A stretch of 64,000 nucleotides of DNA from JAEUIA01 sp038330085 (GTDB taxonomy: Bacteria; Planctomycetota; UBA1135; GCA-002686595). Shown one piece after another: positions 1 through 9,176 of this stretch. The stretch lies in contig JBBQNP010000006.1 of assembly GCA_038330085.1 (NCBI GenBank), positions 1 through 64,000 of the forward strand, written 5' to 3'. Below the pieces are notes generated by a model that did no database searches, was not told where the DNA came from, and saw only the letters and a program-made list of their open reading frames with translations. The position numbers and the translations under genes are program-made. The first letter of the stretch is position 1. Each line of letters begins with the position of its first letter.

Positions 1-1651
1 GCAGGAACTGCTGACCGAGTCCCTCGTACACCTTCGTCCACAGCCCGCCGCCGTTCGTCGTGCGCCAGACCGTCGGTTCGAAGCCCGCGACGCCGAAATC
101 TTGTCCGACGGCGATGATCAGGCCCGGGTTGTTGGCGCTGACGCGCATTCCATAGAGCTCGCTCTCGAACAACGTGCCCTGGTCGGGGCCGATGCTCGTC
201 CACGTCGTTCCGTTGCGGACATACAGCGCTTCACGAGCAATCGTCGATGGACCGTCAGAGATCGCATACAAGACGCCAGCGGGCGAGAACTTCACTTGGT
301 TGTAGCGCGTACCGGGCACGGACTCCGGCGTCCACATGATTCCGCCGTTCGTCGACGAGTACACGCCGCCGTTGTTCTGACCCTGGAAGCAGATCGCGAG
401 CTCGTGCGAATTCAGCGGGTTGGCCGCGACCGAGAACACGTCGAGCGCACCGATGCCTGTCGACGACGGCGCGAAGTTCGCGCCCGAGTTCGTGCTCTTC
501 CACACGGCGAACGAGCTCGAACCGGTGTAGATGACGCTCGAGCTGCCGGGCGAGAACCTGACCGAGTTCACAGACAACGAGCCCGTTCCGCCGACGCCGA
601 ACGACCAGTTCACGCCGCCGTCGATCGAGCGGAACAGACCTTGTCCCGGTGAGCCCGCGTAGATCACGCTCGTATTGTTCGGATCGATCGCGATCGTGTT
701 CACGACCAGCAACGGCCACGTGCCGTTGTGGAGCGGGCTCCAGTTCACGCCGTCATTGCTCGACGAGTACAACCCGAAGTTCTGGCTGCCGAACAATTGT
801 CCGCCGCCGACCAGCACGCGCGTGCCGTCGTGCACGATGTCCATCACCGGCGTATTCGGCAATCCGGCCGAGCGGTTGAACCACGTCGTACCGCTGTCGG
901 GCGAGAACCACACTTGCCCGCCGCCGAATGCGCCGCCGAAGCCGCAGTAGATCTTCTGCGCGTTGGTCGGATCGATCGCGATCGAGGTGCACGTCGTCGC
1001 CGCACCGATCGGAGGCGTCTTGTTGCTCCAGCTGACGCCGCCGTCCGTCGACAGCATCACGTTGATCGGCTGACTGCCGAGGGCATCGGCGACGCCGCAC
1101 CAGATGCGCATGGGGTTCGTCGGATCGATGTGGACGTCGAAGACCTGGTCGTTGAGCCCGATCCCGAGGTTCTCCTGCGTGAAGTTGGCGCCCGCGTTGG
1201 TGCTCTTCCACACGCCGTCAAGGGTGCCCACGTAGGCGTCGCCGTTGGGTGCGAACTCGATGTCGTACACCGGCTTGCCCGCGAGATTCGTGACCTCGGT
1301 CCACGATGCGCCCGCATTCGTCGAGCGGAACAGCGTGCCCGCGCCACCGTTTGCCGGTGCGAGACCCGCGAGCACGATGCTCGCGTTCTGCGGTGACGCC
1401 GCCACGTCGGCGATGTCGCCGCCGAACGGGCCGAGGCCGTGCCAGTTGGCGGGAGCCAGCGAGGGCGCGGACGGGAGTGTGCTCGTCGAGCGCGATGCGG
1501 TGACCGCGGCGCGCGAGACGAAGCCGTTCTCGTCCATCCGCGTGACGACGCCGGGCAATGCGCCGGGCTTGTTCCAATCGGTGGCGTGAACCGTTGCGCT
1601 CGAGGCGATCGCTGCGCCGAGCACGGACAAGAAGAGGAAACCAGGTTGCAT
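1..1651 (-). CDS. Secreted Asp-box (BNR/sortilin-like) beta-propeller protein, C-terminus cut by window edge
   Basis: The frame is open from the ATG at 1651 to the left edge, giving about 550 residues without a stop. It begins with a Sec signal peptide (MQPGFLFLSVLGAAIASS, then ATVHA). The mature part carries at least nine Asp-box-like motifs of the form S/T-x-D/N-x-G-x-x-W/F, including RSTNAGASW, LSTDGGVSW, SSSNDGVNW, RSIDGGVNW, SSTNGGIMW and RTTNGGGLW. This spacing is known from BNR/sortilin/VPS10-like beta-propellers found in sialidases and in secreted proteins of unknown role. No sialidase arginine triad could be assigned, so no enzyme activity is claimed. Two further exported repeat proteins lie upstream on the same strand. 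By analogy with these neighbours, the missing C-terminus may carry the same Cys-rich end module, but that is inference. Confidence 0.85.
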   Translation of the reverse strand, partial: MQPGFLFLSVLGAAIASSATVHATDWNKPGALPGVVTRMDENGFVSRAAVTASRSTSTLPSAPSLAPANWHGLGPFGGDIADVAASPQNASIVLAGLAPANGGAGTLFRSTNAGASWTEVTNLAGKPVYDIEFAPNGDAYVGTLDGVWKSTNAGANFTQENLGIGLNDQVFDVHIDPTNPMRIWCGVADALGSQPINVMLSTDGGVSWSNKTPPIGAATTCTSIAIDPTNAQKIYCGFGGAFGGGQVWFSPDSGTTWFNRSAGLPNTPVMDIVHDGTRVLVGGGQLFGSQNFGLYSSSNDGVNWSPLHNGTWPLLVVNTIAIDPNNTSVIYAGSPGQGLFRSIDGGVNWSFGVGGTGSLSVNSVRFSPGSSSVIYTGSSSFAVWKSTNSGANFAPSSTGIGALDVFSVAANPLNSHELAICFQGQNNGGVYSSTNGGIMWTPESVPGTRYNQVKFSPAGVLYAISDGPSTIAREALYVRNGTTWTSIGPDQGTLFESELYGMRVSANNPGLIIAVGQDFGVAGFEPTVWRTTNGGGLWTKVYEGLGQQFL

Positions 1652-1804
1652 CGCGGACTCCAGGGGACGGATCGGACGAAGGGACGCGGACGAGCGACCC
1701 TCAATCTATCCAGCCTGCGAAGATCGCGTAACCCCGCTCGACGGATCGAACCGTCATCCCCTGACTCGAAGCGAGTGCACGCGATGCACGTGCAGCGCTT
1801 CACA

Positions 1805-3427
1805 TCACGGTTGCCAGAGAATGTCTGCCGCGTTCGTGTAGTTGAACGTGTCGCTCGTGCAGAAGCTCGCCGAGTTGCGATAGCGCAGTTGGTAGTGCCG
1901 CAACCCCGGCGCGAGCACGTGGCCCTTCACCGACAGCGCCGGATCCCCACCCGACGGGTATAGCGACGCGCCGCCCTGGTTGATCTTCGTCGAGAGGCGC
2001 ACGAAGGGTCCGCCGGTGCACTTCAACCCGTCTCCGAACACGTGTTGAGCGACGACAGATCCGCCTTGGAAGTACAAGACGGCCGAGTTCGGCATAGCCG
2101 AGCCTTCGAGTTCGAGCGTGTCGCCGGTCAAGCTCGCACGTCCGGTGGCCCGCAACGCTCCGCCGTGACCGAGCGAACTATTGCAGCCCGCGCGCTCGGA
2201 CGGAGCGCTCTCGTTGCCGCACGGACACGCGGCACCGCTGCCGTCACCGAAGCACGAAAGCGTGCCCGTCAACTCGCACGCCGCGAGCGCGATCGGATGC
2301 TCGTTGTACGGACCCCCGATGGCGGCGAGGAGATCGAGACCGGGCGTTTCGGGCAGGTCGAAGACGGCGAGCGGGGAGCCGTACCAGAAGCTGGTCGTCG
2401 TCGCCTCCGGAACGAGCATCCATGCGCTCGGCCCTTTGCGTGAGAGGAACGCCGACGAACTCCCGAACAAGCCACTCACGAAGAGCTGCGGGCCCGCGCC
2501 CGTGCCCTCGTCGAACATCTCCATGCCGGTGACGGATTGCACGACGTCGGTCGAACCAGCGCCGCCGATCTCGACACCCAACCCGGTCCAAGTCGTCCCG
2601 TCCCAGCGCGCGACGCCGTTCGCCGGCACTCCGCCCGCCGTCGTGAACCGTCCGCCGACGTAGAGCGCGCGCGTCGCTCCATCCTGGAACGAGCGCAATA
2701 CGTGCGCCGCCGTGTACGCAGGCGGCGTCGACGCGAGGCCGGTGCCGACGGGGCTCCAACTCGTTCCGTTCCAACGCGCAATGCCCGACGCCGCGACGCC
2801 GCCGATCGAACTGAACCAGCCACCTGCGTACAGCGCCGGGCCGGTGCCGTCGTCGTGCACGAGCAGCGCGACCGCCGGCGAGTTCGCAGGGAGGGTCGCG
2901 CCGATGTCGACCCAGCTCGTCCCGTTCGAGCGCATCACGCGGTCGTCCGTCGACATGTAGAACGTGAGGCCCGTGCCGTCGTCGAACTGCACGACGGAGA
3001 GCGGAACGGGCGTGCTGAAGTTCACCGCCGGCCCGAAGCCCTGCGGTCCGAGCTTCATGAACGTGTAGAAGAGCGGCCAAGCCTGCTGCGTTCCCCACAT
3101 GTAGAGCGCTCGACCGCTGCCGTCGTCGAACATCGCCATCCCGTTGCAGACACCCTGCTCGAAGTCCGTGAGCTGGTACCAGTTGTTCCCGGATCGGCGG
3201 TACACGGTCGGCAAGTTGATGCCGTGGTAGCCGCAGTAGCACTGCTCGACCGCGTAGAGCTCGTGCGACACGTCGTCGCCGACGTACGCAGTCGGCGTGC
3301 CCGCGTAACCCGTCGCCGTCAGCGCTCCGAGGTTGCGCCACGTGTCACATTGCGCGCTCACCGCAGTGACGGATGCGAGGAGTGCCAGCGATGCGAGGAC
3401 GAAGTGAAGCGTGCGGCGGTGTTGCAT
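1805..3427 (-). CDS. Secreted repeat (beta-propeller-like) protein with Cys-rich C-terminal module
   Basis: The protein has 540 residues. The start is taken at the ATG at 3427 because it opens a clean signal peptide (MQHRRTLHFVLASLALLA, then cleavage after SVTAVSA). Upstream in-frame codons look non-coding. Residues about 30-380 contain repeating units of the type ALYVGGRFTTAGG...GVARWDGTTW, which resemble beta-propeller or delta-60-repeat blades. Residues about 392-540 form a separate module that starts CFGDGSGAACPCGN and ends in FCTSDTFNYT. It has six cysteines and the motif VFGDGLKC. The same module ends the next gene upstream (3621-6107). No catalytic motif is visible. A surface or envelope structural role is inferred only from export and repeats. 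Confidence 0.85.
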   Translation of the reverse strand: MQHRRTLHFVLASLALLASVTAVSAQCDTWRNLGALTATGYAGTPTAYVGDDVSHELYAVEQCYCGYHGINLPTVYRRSGNNWYQLTDFEQGVCNGMAMFDDGSGRALYMWGTQQAWPLFYTFMKLGPQGFGPAVNFSTPVPLSVVQFDDGTGLTFYMSTDDRVMRSNGTSWVDIGATLPANSPAVALLVHDDGTGPALYAGGWFSSIGGVAASGIARWNGTSWSPVGTGLASTPPAYTAAHVLRSFQDGATRALYVGGRFTTAGGVPANGVARWDGTTWTGLGVEIGGAGSTDVVQSVTGMEMFDEGTGAGPQLFVSGLFGSSSAFLSRKGPSAWMLVPEATTTSFWYGSPLAVFDLPETPGLDLLAAIGGPYNEHPIALAACELTGTLSCFGDGSGAACPCGNESAPSERAGCNSSLGHGGALRATGRASLTGDTLELEGSAMPNSAVLYFQGGSVVAQHVFGDGLKCTGGPFVRLSTKINQGGASLYPSGGDPALSVKGHVLAPGLRHYQLRYRNSASFCTSDTFNYTNAADILWQP

Positions 3428-3620
3428 GGGAAGGCTCCGGCGAAAGGCAGGGATATCGGACCGGTAGCTTGCGCTGGACTGGCCGAGCGTTGCAATCGAT
3501 CCGGATCTTGGCGGAGAACAGGCCTGCTCGGACCCTCGGGCAAGCATGTTTTTGCCCAAGCGAGCGGCGCGGACCGGCCCGTGGCCGACCCGCGCCGCAT
3601 GTTTCGGGGACCGTCTTCTC

Positions 3621-6107
3621 TCAACGGAGCCAGAGCACGCGCACTCCGCCCGTCAGGTTGAAGGACGACGGCGTGCAGAAGTTCGCGCTGTTGCGGTACC
3701 ACACCTGGTAGACGCGCGTGCCGCCTTCCGCGGGAACCGCGCCCTTCGTCGAGATCGGCAAGTCGCCGGGTCCCGGATAGACGGCCTGGCCGTTGACCGC
3801 GGCCGTCGTCGCGATGCGAACCACCGCTCCGTTCGTGCAGCGCAGGCCGTCACCGAACGCGGTGCCGCTCGTGCCCGCCACCGTCCCTTGGAAGAAGAGG
3901 CACGGTGCGGTCGCAGGCAGGTTGAGCGCGGAGAGGTTGAACGTGTCGGCGCTGACCGAGTTGTCGCCTTGCGGATAGAGCTGACCGCCGTTCGTCACCG
4001 AGTTCGCGCAACCTCTGCCCGTGCCACCCGTGTTGCCGCACGGGCAAGCGCCCGACGAACCGTCGCCGAGGCAGAACGTGTCGACCGTCGCCGGCTCGTA
4101 GTACGCGCCGACGAACACGTTCTCGGTGGTAGCGTTGTACTCCGGCCAGGTCATGCCGTAGTAGGGGAAGCCCTGGTCCGTCTCGGTGACGCAGCCCGAG
4201 ATCGAGGGGCTGCGCGTGTCGAGTCCGCTGAAGTCGACGTTCACGTGCGCTTCGTCGACGGTCAGCGCGTTGTTGGTGAGGTGCATCGTCGCCATGTAGA
4301 GGTCGTGGTCCGTGTTGCTGCCCGAGTAGGACTCGGCATAGGCCACGACGAAGCGCTGTCCGTTGGAGTCGACGGCCGGATCGAGCTGGTTTTCGTAGGG
4401 TTGCGCGTTCTCGGCGACGGACAAGTTGATCGCGGATCCGACCGACGACCCGACCAGCGGAACGGCGATGATGTCGTCGTCCGTGCTGTAGTGCCGGCTG
4501 TACGTCACGACCCACGGACGCGGACCGCTCGCTCCGTCGAGAAGGCTCGAAGCGCTCGGGAACGTGTCGTTGTACGAGCTGGCGTCGATCGTGAACGCCG
4601 GCGAGGTGATCGCGCCGTCCCAGTGGACCTGCGCGGCCATGATGTTGACGTTCGCGCCGTTCCCGCGCATCCACGTGATGTTCCACTCTTGCGTGGCGAA
4701 CGGAGGACGGCCGTCGGTCTTCGAGATGCGCGGGAACCAGTCGAAAGCGACGCTGTTCTCGATGTACACCGTGGGGGCGGCGACGGTGCCGTCGTAGTTG
4801 ACCAGGTTGCAATGGATGTCCCAGTCGGAGGTCGAATACTGGCGCGTCCACACTGCCATGAAGTACGTCGGTCCGGTCAGAGCCGGATCGCCGCCCACGT
4901 CGGCGTAGATGCAGGAGCCGCCTGCAGCGCTCTGGATCTGGTGCTTCGCGTACAGGTTCACGGTCCCGTTCTGGTGCGCGCGCGCCCAGATCTCGCTGGG
5001 ACCGCTGCCGTTCGGGCGCACTTGCGCCAACGTCAACGTCGTGTCGTACAACGCGTTGTAGGCGACGCGCGGCGCGATCCACGAATCGCCGGTGAGATCG
5101 ATCCAGGTGCCCGAGTTGAAGTCGGGGATGCCGAAGTAGACCTCGACGAGGTAGTCGTCCGCGTCGGTCGCGCTGGCGTCGTACTGATAGCAGGCCGTCC
5201 AGTGTCCCGCGACGCCTGCGTTCGTGATGTCGGCCAGGGCGACGTGGGTGCTCGTGACTTCGAGTGCGTTCGTGGTGTAGAGCGGATCGACGACGAGCGG
5301 GTAGCGTGCGCTCGCGAGCACTTGCGCCGGCACGTCGAGGGCGAGCCGGCCGTTCTCGAGGCGCGCAGCGAGCTCTGTGCGCGTGCCGTTCGCGTCGACG
5401 ACGACCGTGCGGCCGATCGACACGCCGCCGCGCTCATTCGCGAGCTCGATGCCGCCCGCGACTTCGCGCGCTTCGAGTTCGGACTCGAGCGACAGGCTGA
5501 GGGAGAGCGCGCCCGCCGCGGCCGGGCGTGACGCGAGCACGAAGCTCTGCTCCGCGGAGTCGGGCAAGAGGTGCCAGACTTCGCTCAAGCTACCGCGCCC
5601 GATCGTCACTTCGTCGCCGTCGATCGCGACGCCGGTCGAGGTCAGCGCGAGAGCCGTCCCGCCGACGCTGGCCGAAGCGAGCTCGACGCGCACCGGATAG
5701 TTGTGCGGCGCGCTCGAACCGAGGAAGGGGATGTACGTCGCGCCGCTCTCGTCGAAGCGCGCCTTGTACGTGCGGCCGCGCGCCCACGTCGCTCCGTCGG
5801 CGGACTGGTCGAAGAAGACACGGGAGAAGTCGATGGGCAGCTCAGCCGGCGCGTTGCCGGCGTTGCGCACGGCGGCCTCGCTCTTGAGCGGCAGTGCTGC
5901 GCGCGGCATGTCGGGGATGACGCGCTCGGGGTGTTCGCGGGCGGTCGGCTCGGCGGGTGCGGGCGTCTTGACGTCCGGCATCGCCTGGATGGGACGGGGG
6001 AATTTGGCCTGCGACTGCGCGCTCGAGATCGAGGCAAGCAGGGACGAAACGGCGAGCGCGGCGACGGCGGCCCGGGTTCGACGCGATGTGTGACGGATGG
6101 ATTTCAC
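3621..6107 (-). CDS. Large secreted protein with Cys-rich C-terminal module
   Basis: The protein has about 828 residues. The best start is GTG at 6107, preceded by AGGA about 7 nt away. It opens a signal peptide (VKSIRHTSRRTRAAVAALAV, cleavage near SSAQS). An ATG 231 bp further upstream would place the signal peptide internally and overlap the divergent gene at 6270, so it was not used. The N-terminal third (residues 60-300) is a beta-rich region without a recognised family. The central part lists DWDIHCNLVNYDGT- and GSSVGSAINLS-like beta repeats. Residues about 679-828 are the module CLGDGSSGACPCGN...FGDGLRC...NFCTPSSFNLT, also present on the neighbouring protein. No enzyme motif is seen. 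It is divergently transcribed from the SGNH hydrolase across 162 bp. Confidence 0.82.
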   Translation of the reverse strand: MKSIRHTSRRTRAAVAALAVSSLLASISSAQSQAKFPRPIQAMPDVKTPAPAEPTAREHPERVIPDMPRAALPLKSEAAVRNAGNAPAELPIDFSRVFFDQSADGATWARGRTYKARFDESGATYIPFLGSSAPHNYPVRVELASASVGGTALALTSTGVAIDGDEVTIGRGSLSEVWHLLPDSAEQSFVLASRPAAAGALSLSLSLESELEAREVAGGIELANERGGVSIGRTVVVDANGTRTELAARLENGRLALDVPAQVLASARYPLVVDPLYTTNALEVTSTHVALADITNAGVAGHWTACYQYDASATDADDYLVEVYFGIPDFNSGTWIDLTGDSWIAPRVAYNALYDTTLTLAQVRPNGSGPSEIWARAHQNGTVNLYAKHQIQSAAGGSCIYADVGGDPALTGPTYFMAVWTRQYSTSDWDIHCNLVNYDGTVAAPTVYIENSVAFDWFPRISKTDGRPPFATQEWNITWMRGNGANVNIMAAQVHWDGAITSPAFTIDASSYNDTFPSASSLLDGASGPRPWVVTYSRHYSTDDDIIAVPLVGSSVGSAINLSVAENAQPYENQLDPAVDSNGQRFVVAYAESYSGSNTDHDLYMATMHLTNNALTVDEAHVNVDFSGLDTRSPSISGCVTETDQGFPYYGMTWPEYNATTENVFVGAYYEPATVDTFCLGDGSSGACPCGNTGGTGRGCANSVTNGGQLYPQGDNSVSADTFNLSALNLPATAPCLFFQGTVAGTSGTAFGDGLRCTNGAVVRIATTAAVNGQAVYPGPGDLPISTKGAVPAEGGTRVYQVWYRNSANFCTPSSFNLTGGVRVLWLR

Positions 6108-6269
6108 GGGAGGATTCCTGTGCGAAAGGGGTTCTGGCGGGCGGGTCGCGCACTGCCGCGACCCCGTCTCCAGCCCACCGGGCGACACTCGCCCCCGACA
6201 CCTGCCAGGAATTCGAGCGGTTTTGGAGCGTGCGGCGCTATCTCGGTCGAGATCGCGCTTGCCGTTAGA

Positions 6270-7334
6270 GTGAAGCCCTTGTCGAGCGAGAGCCAGATAG
6301 GGAAGAGCGCATCGCCGGGTCGGCGCTGGGCTCGGCACGCAGGCGTCGCCCTCGTGGCGCTGATCGTGAGCCTGGTTCTGGCGGAGGTCTTCCTACGCTC
6401 GTGCCATCCGATCGGGTTTCGCGCACCGATCGATCGTCACCGCGGCGACGAGTGGCGCAAGCTCGTTCACCGCGCGTCGAGCATCCCCGGTCTGACGTAC
6501 GAGCTCAACCCCGGCGCGCACGGGCGCTTCCTCGACATGGATTGCGCGATCAACTCGCTCGGCATGCGCGGACAAGAAGTCGAGGCGCGCAAGACGTCGG
6601 AAACGATGCGCATCGTCGCAATCGGCGATTCGGTCACGTTCGGATGGAACGTATCGGCGCATGCGGCGTGGCCGATGCAGCTCGAGAGCACCCTGACGGT
6701 TCGCATGGATCCGCGGCGGGTGCAGGTCCTCGATTGCGCGGTCAGCGGCTACAACACGCACGACGAAGCGATCGCGTTCGAGGCGCGCGCGAAGCAGCTT
6801 CGTCCCGACATCGTGGTGTTGGGGTATTTCCTGAACGACCCCGAGCTCGCGCCGATGGCGCCGTTGCAGCGCTACTTCGAGCATCCGTCGTGGTGGCAAC
6901 AGTTCAACTTGCTGCGGCTGTTCGCGAGCGCGCTCTACGCAAATGACGTGCGCAGGTTTGGGGGCGGCGACTACTACCGGTACCTGCACGCGAAGGAAGG
7001 TCCGTGCTGGCCGAGAGAGCTCGAAGCCATCGACCGCATGCGCGACGTCGCGCGTGCGCAGGTGCCGCACACGCTCGTCGTGATCTTCCCCGCCTTCCCG
7101 CGCGAGGGCGAATGGTCCGACTATCCCTGGCGCGATCTGCACGCGCAGGTCGCGGAAGCGTGGACAGATCGCGGCCTCGACGTGCTCGATCTGCTGACGA
7201 TGTTCGAGCGCTCGGGATCACCGCCGCGCGAGCTGACCGTCGACACCGAGCACCCCAATCCGCGCGGTCACGAGCTCGCTGCGAAGGCGATCGCGGACGA
7301 GCTCGCGCGGCTGGGGTGGGTCGACTTGAAGTGA
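6270..7334 (+). CDS. Membrane-anchored SGNH/GDSL-family hydrolase
   Basis: The protein has about 354 residues if it starts at GTG 6270; a TTG at 6279 is an alternative. An N-terminal membrane segment (VALVALIVSLVLAEVFL) is followed by an extracytoplasmic domain. All four SGNH blocks are visible: IAIGDSVTFGW (nucleophile Ser), CAVSGYNT (Gly), GYFLNDPEL (Asn) and DTEHPNPRGH (Asp/His). This family hydrolyses esters, typically acetyl groups on polysaccharides or lipids; the substrate cannot be told from sequence. The gene is monocistronic as far as can be seen, divergent from the secreted protein at 3621-6107 and followed by a snap-back repeat. Confidence 0.85.
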   Translation: MKPLSSESQIGKSASPGRRWARHAGVALVALIVSLVLAEVFLRSCHPIGFRAPIDRHRGDEWRKLVHRASSIPGLTYELNPGAHGRFLDMDCAINSLGMRGQEVEARKTSETMRIVAIGDSVTFGWNVSAHAAWPMQLESTLTVRMDPRRVQVLDCAVSGYNTHDEAIAFEARAKQLRPDIVVLGYFLNDPELAPMAPLQRYFEHPSWWQQFNLLRLFASALYANDVRRFGGGDYYRYLHAKEGPCWPRELEAIDRMRDVARAQVPHTLVVIFPAFPREGEWSDYPWRDLHAQVAEAWTDRGLDVLDLLTMFERSGSPPRELTVDTEHPNPRGHELAAKAIADELARLGWVDLK

Positions 7335-7386
7335 CAAACCGCAATCGACGTTGGTCCGATGACCCGTCAAAACGCTCGCGCCCTCG

Positions 7387-7545
7387 TGTCCCATCTCCGA
7401 AGTTCGCGTCAGAAGTCGACTCGGATGCGGCTTCCTGGCACGGCGCCGCGACGACGCGTGTTCTCTGCAACACTCGGAGGAGCGGCAACGCAGCCAGGGA
7501 GCCGCAGACGGGTCGAAATCTGACGCGAACTTCGGGGACGGGACA
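7387..7545. repeat. 159-bp snap-back palindrome, MITE/REP-like
   Basis: The outer 27 bp at 7387-7413 and 7519-7545 are inverted copies matching at 25 of 27 positions; both begin TGTCCC and contain CCGAAGTTCGCGTCAGA. Inward, GCGGCTTCCTGGC (left) pairs with GCCAGGGAGCCGC (right), and the centre is GTGTT-CTCTGC-AACAC. The whole unit can therefore fold as one long imperfect hairpin. It occupies the gap between convergent genes and holds no coding frame of its own. A transposase-mobilised miniature element is the favoured reading. A bidirectional terminator is the alternative, although no T-tract is present. Confidence 0.75.
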
Positions 7546-7561
7546 CTAGTTCGGCCCGAGC

Positions 7562-9154
7562 TCACGAAAGCGGCGGCAACTGCCCGGCGCGCACGAACGC
7601 GGCTTCGTACAGGTAGAGCCCGACGAGCGCGAGCAGCGACGACATCGCAAACAGCGGCAGCGCGTGCGGCGCGATCACACTGAGCGTCGACAGCGCCATG
7701 AGCAGCGTCGGCACCGCCACTCCGAACACGTTGGCGAGCGCGAACGGTCGCGGCAGGAACCCGATGCGCACGACGGGCAGGAACGCGGCGGCTTGCCGTG
7801 CGTTGTCGGTCGCGTGCGACATGCGCGCTTCGGCCAGCATGAACGCCCCGTGCGCGACGAGCGCCGCCGTCAACACGAGCGCGAGCTCGCGTGCGTCCGT
7901 GCTGAACGGCAACAACACGGCTGCTCCGCACATCACGGCTTGCACGAGCAGGTGGGGGAGCAGCAACTTGCCCTGCCACAGATCGCGGCCTTCGCACTGC
8001 TGGAAGAGGAACGCCGTGTAGCCCGCGACACCGAGCGCGAGCACGGCGTCGACCCAGCGCATCGTCTCGGCGGCAGTGACCGCGCCGAACCAGCGCAGCG
8101 CGATCGTCGCCGTCACGCTCGCGCCGAACGCGCTCAGGACCCAGCCGCCCTTGACGAGCCAACTCCGCGTGTTGGGCCGCGTGAGCAAGCGATAGAACAG
8201 CATCGGCCGCGCGAGGTCGTGCACGAGCAGCGCCGTCGTCGCGACCAGGAACACGAGCGCCAGGATCTCGGGCAACCAGTCGGCCGCGAACCCTTCGAGG
8301 CCGAGGTACGCAGCGAACGGGGCGATCAGTGCTGCGCCCGCGGCGATGCCCTTCGTGACGAGGTACGCGGCGACGTGCCAGCCCCACTCGACCTTGTGAC
8401 CGGCGTCGAGCACGGTGCGCGTGTCGGGGACGAGCGGCAACTCGTCGGGCCACGGCTCCAGCTTGTGCGGGGGACGGTCGCTCCACAGGTACGTGTCCGG
8501 GCGCTCCGCAGCACCCGGCGTGAGGAGCGTCGGCTCGATGCCGAGGTAGTGCACGTTCGGACCGGTGCGCTGCTCGAGGCGACGTTGTTGCGTCTCGCCC
8601 TCGAACTCCACGAGCATCTTCGCGATGCGCGAAGTCTTGTCGTGCACGTCGCCGGCGATGATCGCGTTCTCCGGACATACGACGACGCAGGCGGGCTCGA
8701 GGCCTTTCTCGACACGGTGCGCACAGAAGTGGCACTTCTCCGCCGCGCCCGAGTCCTCGTTCAAGTAGATCGCGTCGTACGGACAACCCTGCATGCACGC
8801 GCGGCAGCCGATGCACGCGTCGCGATCGAGGTCGACGATGCCGTCAGGGCGCTTCGAAAGCGCGTTGACCGGACAGATCGTGACGCACGGAGCCTTGCTG
8901 CAGTGGTTGCAGCGCAGCACCGCGAAGTGGCGCTTGATCGCCGGAAAGCGGCCCTTCTCCTGGTACTTGACCCACGTGCGGAAGCTCCCGACCGGCACGT
9001 CGTTCTCGGACTTGCACGCGACGGTGCAGGCGTGACAGCCGATGCACCGGCGGTGGTCGATGAGGAAGCCGTACTGCATGCGCGCCGACGAAGCGTGCGA
9101 CATGATGCCGTGCAGGCGGAGCGCGACAAACAGAATTGGTCGGACCTCGCGCAT
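7562..9154 (-). CDS. Fused 4x[4Fe-4S] ferredoxin / NrfD-DmsC-like membrane subunit
   Basis: The protein has 530 residues from ATG 9154. ATGs at 9103 or 9079 are possible, and the homologous part begins at MQYGFLID. Residues about 30-200 hold sixteen cysteines in four clusters (CIGCHACTVAC, CNHCSKAPCVTIC, CIGCRACMQGC, and CHFC with CVVVC), as in DmsB/PsrB/NrfC electron-transfer subunits. From residue about 270 on there are roughly eight hydrophobic helices, as in NrfD/PsrC/DmsC quinol-binding anchors. This is therefore a B-C fusion that would pass electrons between the quinone pool and a periplasmic or membrane-bound oxidoreductase. No molybdopterin or multihaem catalytic subunit lies next to it. 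It follows the small lipoprotein gene by 22 bp and may be co-transcribed with it. Confidence 0.88.
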   Translation of the reverse strand: MREVRPILFVALRLHGIMSHASSARMQYGFLIDHRRCIGCHACTVACKSENDVPVGSFRTWVKYQEKGRFPAIKRHFAVLRCNHCSKAPCVTICPVNALSKRPDGIVDLDRDACIGCRACMQGCPYDAIYLNEDSGAAEKCHFCAHRVEKGLEPACVVVCPENAIIAGDVHDKTSRIAKMLVEFEGETQQRRLEQRTGPNVHYLGIEPTLLTPGAAERPDTYLWSDRPPHKLEPWPDELPLVPDTRTVLDAGHKVEWGWHVAAYLVTKGIAAGAALIAPFAAYLGLEGFAADWLPEILALVFLVATTALLVHDLARPMLFYRLLTRPNTRSWLVKGGWVLSAFGASVTATIALRWFGAVTAAETMRWVDAVLALGVAGYTAFLFQQCEGRDLWQGKLLLPHLLVQAVMCGAAVLLPFSTDARELALVLTAALVAHGAFMLAEARMSHATDNARQAAAFLPVVRIGFLPRPFALANVFGVAVPTLLMALSTLSVIAPHALPLFAMSSLLALVGLYLYEAAFVRAGQLPPLS

Positions 9155-9176
9155 GGGCTGCGCGAGCCCTGGCCAC

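Noticed and set aside
3546..5531. Plus-strand open frame of about 660 codons opposite the secreted protein gene
   Set aside because: It is Arg/Val/Asp-rich shadow sequence. The minus-strand gene has a signal peptide and the Cys-rich module.
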